A stretch of DNA of 64,000 nt from Paenibacillus naphthalenovorans (GTDB lineage Bacteria; Bacillota; Bacilli; Paenibacillales; NBRC-103111): positions 1 to 64,000 of the forward strand of contig NZ_FNDY01000017.1 in assembly GCF_900099895.1 (NCBI RefSeq). The letters run 5' to 3'. The position numbers were made by a program, and so were the translations under genes. Under the pieces are notes generated by a model. It saw only the letters and a list, made by a program, of their open reading frames with translations. It was not told the DNA's origin and did no database searches. Within the stretch, counting starts at the first letter, position 1. Each line of letters opens with the position of its first letter. Positions 1-6,499 of this stretch are shown piece after piece.

Positions 1-55
1 CTGTTCCATTCTCGTCAATATAACCCCTGACCCCATTGATAGTGATTAATTGCAT
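1..55 (-). CDS. Start of a probable phage antirepressor-type protein (partial)
   Basis: Only the first 18 codons lie in the window; the gene runs off the left edge. The peptide begins MQLITINGVRGYIDENGT. The start is preceded by a strong ribosome binding site (GGAAGGAGG about 5 bases upstream). This opening resembles my recollection of the N-terminus of phage antirepressor proteins, and the neighbours (Cro-like protein, S24 repressor, serine integrase) support a phage early gene. The family call is an inference from a very short stretch; the existence of a start codon with a good ribosome binding site is seen directly. Confidence 0.45.
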   Translation of the reverse strand, partial: MQLITINGVRGYIDENGT

Positions 56-124
56 TCCACTTCCTCCTTCCCCATTAATCAGATTCAGTTTTCAAAGAAC
101 CGGAAAGAATCATTAGGAACTGTT

Positions 125-232
125 TTATGCTGATTGCTGTGCCTTTTGATTTAGCTTATCAATGTACTTCGGTAGTATTCTGGCGATTAGTCGATGGAGA
201 TTTTTCATTGCTTCAGGTGATGGTTGGTTCAT
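125..232 (-). CDS. Small phage protein of unknown function (35 aa)
   Basis: An ATG at 232 follows an AAAGGAGGAG ribosome binding site and opens a 35-codon frame (MNQPSPEAMKNLHRLIARIL...) that ends at 125. The peptide is basic, rich in Leu, Ile and Gln, and has no membrane segment. It sits between the Cro-like gene and the antirepressor start, in the same direction, so it is likely an early lytic gene transcribed from the Cro-side promoter. I do not recognise the family. A perfect operator palindrome lies at 283-298, about 50 bases upstream of its start. Confidence 0.6.
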   Translation of the reverse strand: MNQPSPEAMKNLHRLIARILPKYIDKLNQKAQQSA

Positions 233-268
233 GTTTTGATCTCCTCCTTTCTCCACCTAAAGGACATC

Positions 269-505
269 TCAGGCAGTCGTTTGTTCCCGTTCGGGAACGT
301 TTTGAGTAAAAAAATTTATTATCTCTACCTCCGGAATGCCCAGCGTATCGAGAATTATTCCGAATTCATTCACGCTAATTTTGATTCTCCCAGTTTCTTT
401 TTTATGGTACGAAGAACGAGAAATATTCAGCGCGGAAGCCACTTTCTCTTGCGAAATTTGCCTCGACATCCTCTCATATCTCAATTTTTGAAGGTTGAAC
501 TTCAT
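269..505 (-). CDS. Cro-like HTH (XRE family) phage regulator
   Basis: A 78-residue DNA-binding protein made almost entirely of one helix-turn-helix domain (residues about 15-60, with the ISQEKVASALNISRSSYHKKE core). The start at 505 is chosen because AGGAGG lies 8 bases upstream; the overlapping ATG at 511 is too close to it. It is transcribed divergently from the S24 repressor, the standard layout of a lambda-type genetic switch, so it probably acts as the Cro-like early regulator. Its promoter (TTGACA, 17 bases, TATTAT) contains an operator. Its own 3' end carries a perfect copy of the operator palindrome. Confidence 0.8.
   Translation of the reverse strand: MKFNLQKLRYERMSRQISQEKVASALNISRSSYHKKETGRIKISVNEFGIILDTLGIPEVEIINFFTQNVPEREQTTA
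283..298. promoter_or_regulatory. Perfect operator palindrome (GTTCCCG-TT-CGGGAAC)
   Basis: Two 7-base arms are separated by 2 bases. The same half-site recurs three times in the repressor/Cro intergenic region. It overlaps the 3' codons of the Cro-like gene, upstream of the 35-aa phage gene, and is the best-conserved member of the set. A role as repressor or Cro binding site is inferred. Confidence 0.6.
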
Positions 506-532
506 ATGCATCACCTCCTGTCTGTGTAGCCT

Positions 533-561
533 ATAATATCTATTTCGTTCCCGTTTGTCAA
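533..561 (-). promoter_or_regulatory. Early promoter for the Cro-like gene
   Basis: On the minus strand, TTGACA (561-556) and TATTAT (538-533) are spaced by exactly 17 bases, a near-consensus sigma-A promoter. The GTTCCCG half-site at 547-553 lies inside the spacer, so a bound repressor would block RNA polymerase. Confidence 0.75.
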
Positions 562-562
562 C
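547..562. promoter_or_regulatory. Operator copy within the early promoter
   Basis: The left arm GTTCCCG is perfect, the spacer is TT, and the right arm TGTCAAC matches the ideal arm at 4 of 7 positions. It covers the spacer and -35 box of the Cro-side promoter. Confidence 0.5.
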
Positions 563-586
563 AATAAAATGTATTCTCTGTATTTT

Positions 587-616
587 GTTGCCTATAGGGA
601 ACGATTGTGTTACAAT
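587..616 (+). promoter_or_regulatory. Repressor maintenance promoter with overlapping operator
   Basis: TTGCCT (588-593) and TACAAT (611-616) are 17 bases apart. The start of transcription would fall near 622, giving a very short leader before the repressor ATG at 636. A 16-base operator-like palindrome (GTTGCCT-AT-AGGGAAC, 587-602) covers the -35 box, and another GTTCCCG half-site at 618-624 covers the expected start point. This suggests autoregulation. Confidence 0.5.
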
Positions 617-635
617 TGTTCCCGAGGTGAAAATA

Positions 636-1253
636 ATGAGGTCATCAAAAGAGGTAATTAATATAATAAAGAATCTACGAGAGCGTAAGGGTTTATCTGT
701 CGAGGAGTTGGCTCGACGCATAGGGATCGCAAAATCAACGCTCTCGCGGTACGAGAACGGACAGCGAGAATTTCCTATAAATGATTTAGGACAATATGCA
801 AAAACATTAGATACAACTGTCGAATATTTACTGGGAATTGAAAAGAACAATCAAAATTCATTAATTCCACTCATCGGTACTATATGTGCTGGTAATGGAC
901 TTCTCGCCGAACAAAATATCGAAGATTATATTCACTATCCTTTCCAACAAAAACGCCAACCAGATTATGCGCTCCGCGTTAAAGGAGATTCCATGATTGG
1001 CGCAGGAATCGATGATGGAGATATCGTTTATATGCGGAATGCACAATGGGCTGAATATAATGGGCAGATTGTAGCTGCTATCATCAATGATGCTCAAGAC
1101 GGCACGTTGAAACGCATAAAATGGTCAGAAGGTTCCCCCTATATACGATTAATTCCCGAAAATGAAGAATATGCTGAAATAGAAGTTTTACCTAGGGAAG
1201 TAATGATTTGTGGTATTTACATGGGGCATTTCAAACCAGAAAAGGAGATATAA
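636..1253 (+). CDS. Phage repressor, XRE HTH plus S24 self-cleaving peptidase domain
   Basis: A 205-residue CI/LexA-type repressor. Residues about 18-42 form an XRE helix-turn-helix (LARRIGIAKSTLSRYENG). The C-terminal half is an S24 domain: a likely cleavage site Ala85-Gly86 (GTICAGNG), catalytic Ser119 in RVKGDSMIG and Lys159 in TLKRIKW. It should maintain lysogeny and be inactivated by RecA-stimulated self-cleavage after DNA damage (known for the family, inferred here). The start at 636 has GAGGTG 7 bases upstream; a longer in-frame reading from 555 lacks a good site and runs through the operators. The integrase follows after only 4 bases, so the two are probably co-transcribed. Confidence 0.9.
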   Translation: MRSSKEVINIIKNLRERKGLSVEELARRIGIAKSTLSRYENGQREFPINDLGQYAKTLDTTVEYLLGIEKNNQNSLIPLIGTICAGNGLLAEQNIEDYIHYPFQQKRQPDYALRVKGDSMIGAGIDDGDIVYMRNAQWAEYNGQIVAAIINDAQDGTLKRIKWSEGSPYIRLIPENEEYAEIEVLPREVMICGIYMGHFKPEKEI

Positions 1254-1257
1254 AATT

Positions 1258-2754
1258 ATGCGAGTTGCCGGTTACATCCGCGTGTCCACCGAAGAACAAG
1301 CAAAAGAAGGTTATTCTCTTGATGCACAACGGGACAAGCTAATCAACTTTTGCAAGTCCCAGGATTGGGATCTTGTTGAAATGCATATTGAAGAAGGTAA
1401 GTCGGCAAAGGATATGAATCGCCCTGAACTACAACGCATGTTATCAAATGCAAAGGACGGTCGCTATGAAGTTGTACTGGTTTATAGGCTGGACAGGCTT
1501 ACCCGGTCCGTAATGGACTTATACGAACTTTTACAGACGTTTGAGGAGAACAACATTAAATTTAAGTCGGCAACAGAGATATACGACACGACAACGGCGA
1601 TGGGCAAACTGTTTATTACCATCGTCGCCGCATTGGCGCAATGGGAGCGCGAGAACCTATCCGAACGTGTGCGGTTTGGTATGGAGGAATTGGTTCGCAG
1701 CGGTAAATGGCACGGAGGTCCTGTACCGTTTGGGTATTCATGGGACGGAATAACGATGCACGTTGTTGAAGATGAAGCGAGAATACTTAGAGAGTTGCGT
1801 AGATTATATATGAGCGGAGAAGGCTTCGGAAGTACAGCAAAAACATTAAATGCCCGTGGCCTTTTGCGGCGCAGTAACACTTGGTCTGCACAATCTGTCT
1901 GGTATGTTTTAGATAATCCGTTTTATGCCGGGAAACTCCGATACGGTGAAAAAAAGAAAAACGGCAAGTATGCATCACGGAAGAAGGAAGAGCGGGTTGA
2001 AGTGATTTGGGCAGATACCGGTTTTCCAACCATCTATACTTGGGAAGAATACCTGGAACATCGAGAGCGCATGAAGAGAAAGGAATTTTTCGGGTATTCC
2101 AAAAAACGTGAATATTGGTTCACGGGTGTTTTACGCTGCGCTCGGTGTGGAGCTACGTTGATAGGCAGGCCGTACAACAATAAAAAGAAGGACGGAACAA
2201 GATCGGAATCCATCGTTAACTATATTTGTTCCAATCGTTCATTGCGAAAAGGATGCAACCTACCACTTCTCAGGCAGTCCGTTGCCGAAAGCTTAATTAA
2301 GGAGCATATACGTAAAATAATTTTAAACCACGGCGAGATATCCGCCGCGGCGGAAGTGAGAAACGAAAATGAAATCCAAGATGAGCGCGAGCGACTGAAC
2401 AAGGAGCTTAAGAGTATCGCAGAACGCCGTAAAAAGTGGCAATACATGTTTGCGGATGATTTGATTAGCGCCGAGGATTTGAGGGATCGAAGGAAAGAAG
2501 AGGACGAACGCGAACGGATCGTCAAGGATAGATTAGACGAGATTAGATCGCATGAGACTGGTGCCAGCCGAGAAACATTGAATAAACTTTTTGAGCTTCC
2601 CGAATTGTGGGACGTTTTGGACGACGTGGATCGACGTGAAATGATGCAAACGATATTTAAACGACTTGTTATTGAATGTAAGGTTGAGACAGGAGCCGGG
2701 GCAAAGAAAGGAAAGGAATTACCGTTTTATATTCAAAATGTGGAATACAATTGA
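1258..2754 (+). CDS. int: Large serine recombinase (phage integrase)
   Basis: 498 residues in the usual order for phage large serine integrases: resolvase catalytic domain (about 1-145, nucleophile Ser10 in GYIRVSTEEQ, arginine-rich YRLDRLTRS helix), a recombinase domain (about 160-260), a zinc-ribbon domain with paired cysteines (LRCARCG ... YICSNR...KGC, about 290-345) and a coiled-coil segment rich in Glu, Arg and Lys (about 370-440). These enzymes catalyse attP x attB integration through a 2-bp crossover. The ribosome binding site AAGGAG lies in the last codons of the repressor gene. The gene ends within 25 bases of the truncated comFA, which places the prophage-host junction right next to it, as expected. 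Confidence 0.93.
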   Translation: MRVAGYIRVSTEEQAKEGYSLDAQRDKLINFCKSQDWDLVEMHIEEGKSAKDMNRPELQRMLSNAKDGRYEVVLVYRLDRLTRSVMDLYELLQTFEENNIKFKSATEIYDTTTAMGKLFITIVAALAQWERENLSERVRFGMEELVRSGKWHGGPVPFGYSWDGITMHVVEDEARILRELRRLYMSGEGFGSTAKTLNARGLLRRSNTWSAQSVWYVLDNPFYAGKLRYGEKKKNGKYASRKKEERVEVIWADTGFPTIYTWEEYLEHRERMKRKEFFGYSKKREYWFTGVLRCARCGATLIGRPYNNKKKDGTRSESIVNYICSNRSLRKGCNLPLLRQSVAESLIKEHIRKIILNHGEISAAAEVRNENEIQDERERLNKELKSIAERRKKWQYMFADDLISAEDLRDRRKEEDERERIVKDRLDEIRSHETGASRETLNKLFELPELWDVLDDVDRREMMQTIFKRLVIECKVETGAGAKKGKELPFYIQNVEYN

Positions 2755-2806
2755 TTATTTATGCGCTATTTTTTTATTTACTTTTTGTCACATATGGTAA
2801 TGCATC
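2755..2806. other. Probable prophage attachment site junction (attL or attR) in comFA
   Basis: The integrase ends at 2754. The comFA frame (minus strand) follows its family up to the DELDALPYV codons (2789-2806 and onward), then reads four unrelated residues (TKSK) and stops at 2774. The host/phage border should lie in this short interval. The exact 2-base core cannot be fixed without the other end of the prophage or an uninterrupted comFA. Confidence 0.6.
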
Positions 2807-4012
2807 CAGTTCATCCACGATCACCAGCTCGAAGGCACGGTGAAACCGCATCAATTGGTGCGTCGTCGCCAACGTCAGCTCCCCCTGCTCCCACCGCTGC
2901 TCGCTCCCCCCGTAAAGCGTAACCACCTTGACCGACGGAAAAGCTTTCTCCAGCCGCGGCTTCAGCTCCAGTACCACGTCACGTCTTGGAGTTGCGACCA
3001 CTACTTTTCCGCCGCATGCCAGCGTATATTGGATCATCGGAAAAATCATTTCCGTCTTCCCCGCTCCCGTAACCGCCCAAATTAAAAATTTTTTTGTCGG
3101 TCCTTCATTCTTATTTTTCCTTGAAAGGGGTTTATTTGCTTTCAAAAAATCCAACGCCAAGCCCGATGCTTCCTTCTGAACCTCGCTTAATCCCCAACGA
3201 CTCAATATAGCCTGCCTATCCGGTTCCTGTGCCCACTCTTCCTTCTCTTGCGATTCATTCAAAGTCTCTGTGCGAATCAAAGGCGTACAGTATCGTACTC
3301 GCCCCATCGTCAAGCACGTTTCACAGTATGGGCAAGGGCCTTGGCAATACGGGCAATCCGTCCATACGATCGAAACCGGCACTTCTCCGTCGGCCCTTGG
3401 TCCGGGTCCCTTTCTCTTCGGATACCGCCGAGCCCCCTCGCTTCCGCATCGCCTGCACCGCCATTTTGATGAACTATCCAGCAAGAACTTCAGCACCCCG
3501 CCGGATTTTCGCTTCTCCACACCGGATTCGAGCACAATTCGTCCCTGAAGCCAAGCGCTCTGCAGCAAGTAACCGACTGCTTCTGCCCATTGCGGTTCGC
3601 CCTGGTTCTGCATCAATGCCTTGAACTCCTCCAAAAGCAAAAAACGTCCCTTCAGCAAAAACGACATCGTTGCGAGCACCCGCTCCATCTCGGTATTACC
3701 GTCAATAGAAGAACGCTCAAACATGGAAGGCTTCCATTCCCGCAGCCGCCACTCCCGCAGCTTTTTCCTTGCCATTCCGATCTCTCTGCCGCCGCTGCGC
3801 AATGTCTCCATCAGCTTTCCCTCTGCCGAACTCAGCGAAATATGATGTACCAGCTCCATAGCTTGTCCAAACGATAAGGCCGGCTCCAGCACACGAAGCT
3901 TGAATCGGCTGCCGTACAATCGGAACCAATGGTCTCGGTCGGCCCGAATATCCAAAGAAACGTGCCAAGAACAGCCTTTGGGAGAAAGCAAAACGTAGAC
4001 CAAAGCCATCAT
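2774..4012 (-). pseudogene. comFA: comFA, late competence helicase, 3' end removed by prophage insertion
   Basis: 412 codons of a ComFA-type DNA translocase/helicase that helps pull single-stranded DNA into the cell during transformation. Visible parts: an N-terminal region without a known motif, the ComFA cysteine cluster (CRRCG ... CPYCQGPCPYCETC, a zinc-binding site), Walker A (AVTGAGKTE) and Walker B (VIVDELDALPY). The reading frame ends four codons after Walker B, so the rest of helicase domain 1 and all of domain 2 are missing. This truncation coincides with the integrase end of the prophage. The missing part, and comFC, would lie beyond the left edge of the window. The start is at 4012 or 4009 (tandem ATG); no strong ribosome binding site is seen. 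Confidence 0.88.
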
Positions 4013-4038
4013 GAATCGTCAATCCCCATTTCCATCCC

Positions 4039-4437
4039 TTATAAATACCTGTAAGCGTTTCCTAAATGATCATTGTGGTTAAGCCGGACAACAATCATCT
4101 GCTCATCCCGATGCTTCAGAACCCATTCATCCCAGTCCATTTCCGCTATCGTCCAGATGTTCAAATGATGCTCCAATCTTAACCGCTCGGCGATAGCCAA
4201 TGTATCATCAGTCGATCCTTCATCAACAATGGTGACGGCGATGGTTCTGCCTTTGATCCAAGAGAAAAAGTGCAGCGAACGAAGATACCATTCCATCTGA
4301 AGCTGATTATTATATGTTCGCAGAACATAATGCGCAACCGGTTCAGTCCCCCGCCGTTTCCAGTGCCAATGCAGCAAATGGACGAGTAAGATCCCCCCAG
4401 CATAACAACCCATAATCCAAACCAAGCCTAACATCAT
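4039..4437 (-). CDS. Short membrane-anchored glycosyltransferase-like protein
   Basis: 132 residues with an N-terminal hydrophobic segment (about 1-22) followed by a fragment that resembles the start of a GT-A fold (TIVDEGSTDDTLAIAERL, with the VDEGSTDD nucleotide-sugar-binding type motif). It lacks the rest of a family 2 glycosyltransferase domain, so it may be a degenerate or regulatory relative rather than an enzyme. AGGGAGGG precedes the start. It lies between degU and comFA on the same strand. The function is unknown; the sequence resemblance is to a motif only. Confidence 0.6.
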   Translation of the reverse strand: MMLGLVWIMGCYAGGILLVHLLHWHWKRRGTEPVAHYVLRTYNNQLQMEWYLRSLHFFSWIKGRTIAVTIVDEGSTDDTLAIAERLRLEHHLNIWTIAEMDWDEWVLKHRDEQMIVVRLNHNDHLGNAYRYL

Positions 4438-4529
4438 AACGGCTTCCCTCCCTTAAGAGCATTATATGCTGCCCAAGAGAAGTTGGTTCCTTGCCCGAAC
4501 CAAAGGCTATGATGAGCCTGGTGCGACGA

Positions 4530-5252
4530 TTATAACGTAACCCAGCCGTTCTTTATGGCGACGATGACAGCCTGAGTACGATCGTCAACCTCCATTTTTT
4601 GCAAAATGCTGCTGACATGGTTTTTTACGGTCTTTTCACTGATGTAGAGGAACTCCCCAATCATCTTGTTGCTCTTGCCTTCAGCCATCAATCGCAGCAC
4701 TTCGGCTTCCCTGCGCGTCAATGGGCTGTTATCCATATGTACATACTTCACATCGGCTTCTTTGGTTGAACCGGAAGCGGCAACCCCCTGCTCGTCCAGA
4801 TATGTCATGCGGCGCAGTTGATTAATCAGCTTGCCGGTTACCTTCGGATGAATGTAAGCATGTCCCGCAACGACCGAACGAATGGCGTTAATTAACGATT
4901 CAGCCTCCATGTCCTTCAGCAAATAGCCGGATGCTCCTTTGCGCAGTGTTTCAAATACATAGCTCTCATCGTCATGAATGGATAAAATTATCACCTTGAT
5001 GTCTGGAAAAATATCTTTAAGCTTCTCCGTGGCCATCACGCCGTTCTCGACCGGCATATTGATATCCATCAACACGATATCCGGATGGAGTGTGTTGCAC
5101 AGTTCAAGCACCTGAATACCGTCACCGCATTCGCCGACGACCTCCAGATCGTTCTCCATGTTCAAAATGCGTTTTACGCCTTCGCGAAATAATTGATGGT
5201 CGTCCGCGAGAACGAGCTTTATGGGGCGTTTGCCGCTGGCCATAATGTCCAT
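4530..5252 (-). CDS. degU: Two-component response regulator DegU
   Basis: 240 residues: receiver domain (acidic pair Asp17-Asp18, phospho-acceptor Asp63 in VLMDINMP) and a C-terminal LuxR-type helix-turn-helix (LTRREAEVLRLMAEGKSNK...). DegU controls competence, secreted enzymes, motility and biofilm genes in Bacillales. The start is set at 5252 because AAGGAGG is 8-9 bases upstream, overlapping the degS stop region; the longer in-frame reading runs back into degS. degS ends 4 bases before, so the pair is translationally close and co-transcribed. Its proximity to comFA fits the usual degSU-comF gene neighbourhood. Confidence 0.93.
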   Translation of the reverse strand: MDIMASGKRPIKLVLADDHQLFREGVKRILNMENDLEVVGECGDGIQVLELCNTLHPDIVLMDINMPVENGVMATEKLKDIFPDIKVIILSIHDDESYVFETLRKGASGYLLKDMEAESLINAIRSVVAGHAYIHPKVTGKLINQLRRMTYLDEQGVAASGSTKEADVKYVHMDNSPLTRREAEVLRLMAEGKSNKMIGEFLYISEKTVKNHVSSILQKMEVDDRTQAVIVAIKNGWVTL

Positions 5253-5256
5253 TTGG

Positions 5257-6411
5257 TTAATCCTCCTTGGAATCAGACTTGATCGGTATGACCATGGATA
5301 TTTTCGTTCCCACTCCAACGGTAGAATGGATGTCCAATCTTCCTTCGAGCAGTTCCACGCGTTCCCGCATACCCATCAGTCCGTAATGACTTCCGTCTGT
5401 GATTTTCTTTTCGATATTATCTGTAATAAACCCGACCCCGTTATCGGTGATCGTGAGCTTGATCATTTGCTGCTGGAACGTCAGCTCCAGCGAGACGAAT
5501 GAAGCTGCAGCGTGCTTATGCACATTGGAGAACGCTTCTTGAACCAAACGGTATACCGCAACCTCCATCCCTGAAGGCAGGCGGACTTCTTTGCCGATCA
5601 GTTCAAATTTCGTTCGGATTTTCGATTTTTCTTCATAATCTTGGACAAATTTCCTTAATGTCGGTACTAAACCAAGATCGTCGAGCGCCATGGGACGGAG
5701 ATTGAAGATGATCTTACGGACCTCTTCGATCCCGCTCCTGACACTAACTTTTAAATCGTCTAATTCATTCTTAACGGCATTATAGGCCTGTTTGGCCAGC
5801 ATTCGTTCGGTAATCTCCGTCCGAAGTACCATATTCGCCAAATTCTGTGCCAGACCGTCATGGATTTCCCGCGCAATACGCTTACGTTCCTCTTCCTGGG
5901 CCAAAATGATTTTAAGGCCCAGGAGCTGCCGATTTTTGGCAGACTCCAAGAGCCGCGTAACTTGATTCAAATCCCCGGTCAAATATTCCAGCACGACACC
6001 GAATTGGGAAACAAGCGCTTCCGCGCGTTCAAGCTGCTTATCCAAGTTCTTCAGACGTTTCTGCAGATCGTCCCTCCGCAGCTTCAAATGCAGCTCTTTT
6101 TCCCTATGGATGGCCAATTGCGCTTGAAGCTGTGTAGCCGCTTCATAGGCCATACGGATGTCTTCTTCATTGAAACGCTTGAAATCCCGGCTCACTTCAG
6201 TCAAACGCACACGAGAACGACGGTATTCCACTTCGAAGCGGTCTACCGTATCTATCGTTCTCGCGGTTTCTTCGAATACGATTTGCAGCTCTTTATTCAG
6301 CGCTTCGCGTTCTGCCCGGACGCTTTCACAGATCTCGTAAATTTGGTATTTGCTGTTCTCCATGACATCAATGGCATTCTTGATGACACGGTCAAAAACA
6401 TCGACAGACAT
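5257..6411 (-). CDS. degS: Sensor histidine kinase DegS
   Basis: 384 residues, cytoplasmic (no membrane helix). A long N-terminal coiled-coil sensor region (about 25-165) is followed by the HisKA_3 dimerisation domain with phospho-accepting His184 (RIAREIHDGLAQN) and a HATPase domain near the C-terminus (DNGVGF, GLMGMRERV boxes). It phosphorylates DegU. AAGGAG lies 10 bases before the ATG. A possible promoter is at 6456-6484. Confidence 0.93.
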   Translation of the reverse strand: MSVDVFDRVIKNAIDVMENSKYQIYEICESVRAEREALNKELQIVFEETARTIDTVDRFEVEYRRSRVRLTEVSRDFKRFNEEDIRMAYEAATQLQAQLAIHREKELHLKLRRDDLQKRLKNLDKQLERAEALVSQFGVVLEYLTGDLNQVTRLLESAKNRQLLGLKIILAQEEERKRIAREIHDGLAQNLANMVLRTEITERMLAKQAYNAVKNELDDLKVSVRSGIEEVRKIIFNLRPMALDDLGLVPTLRKFVQDYEEKSKIRTKFELIGKEVRLPSGMEVAVYRLVQEAFSNVHKHAAASFVSLELTFQQQMIKLTITDNGVGFITDNIEKKITDGSHYGLMGMRERVELLEGRLDIHSTVGVGTKISMVIPIKSDSKED

Positions 6412-6455
6412 CCGGACAAAGCTCCTTCGCCATTTTTCTCAATAGCATTAGCAAT

Positions 6456-6484
6456 ATAGTACCATAATTTTGAAATATTGTGAG
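6456..6484 (-). promoter_or_regulatory. Possible degS promoter
   Basis: On the minus strand, CTCACA and TACTAT are separated by 17 bases, 45-70 bases ahead of degS. The -10 is a good match and the -35 moderate. Confidence 0.4.
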
Positions 6485-6499
6485 AGCTATTAGTACTAA

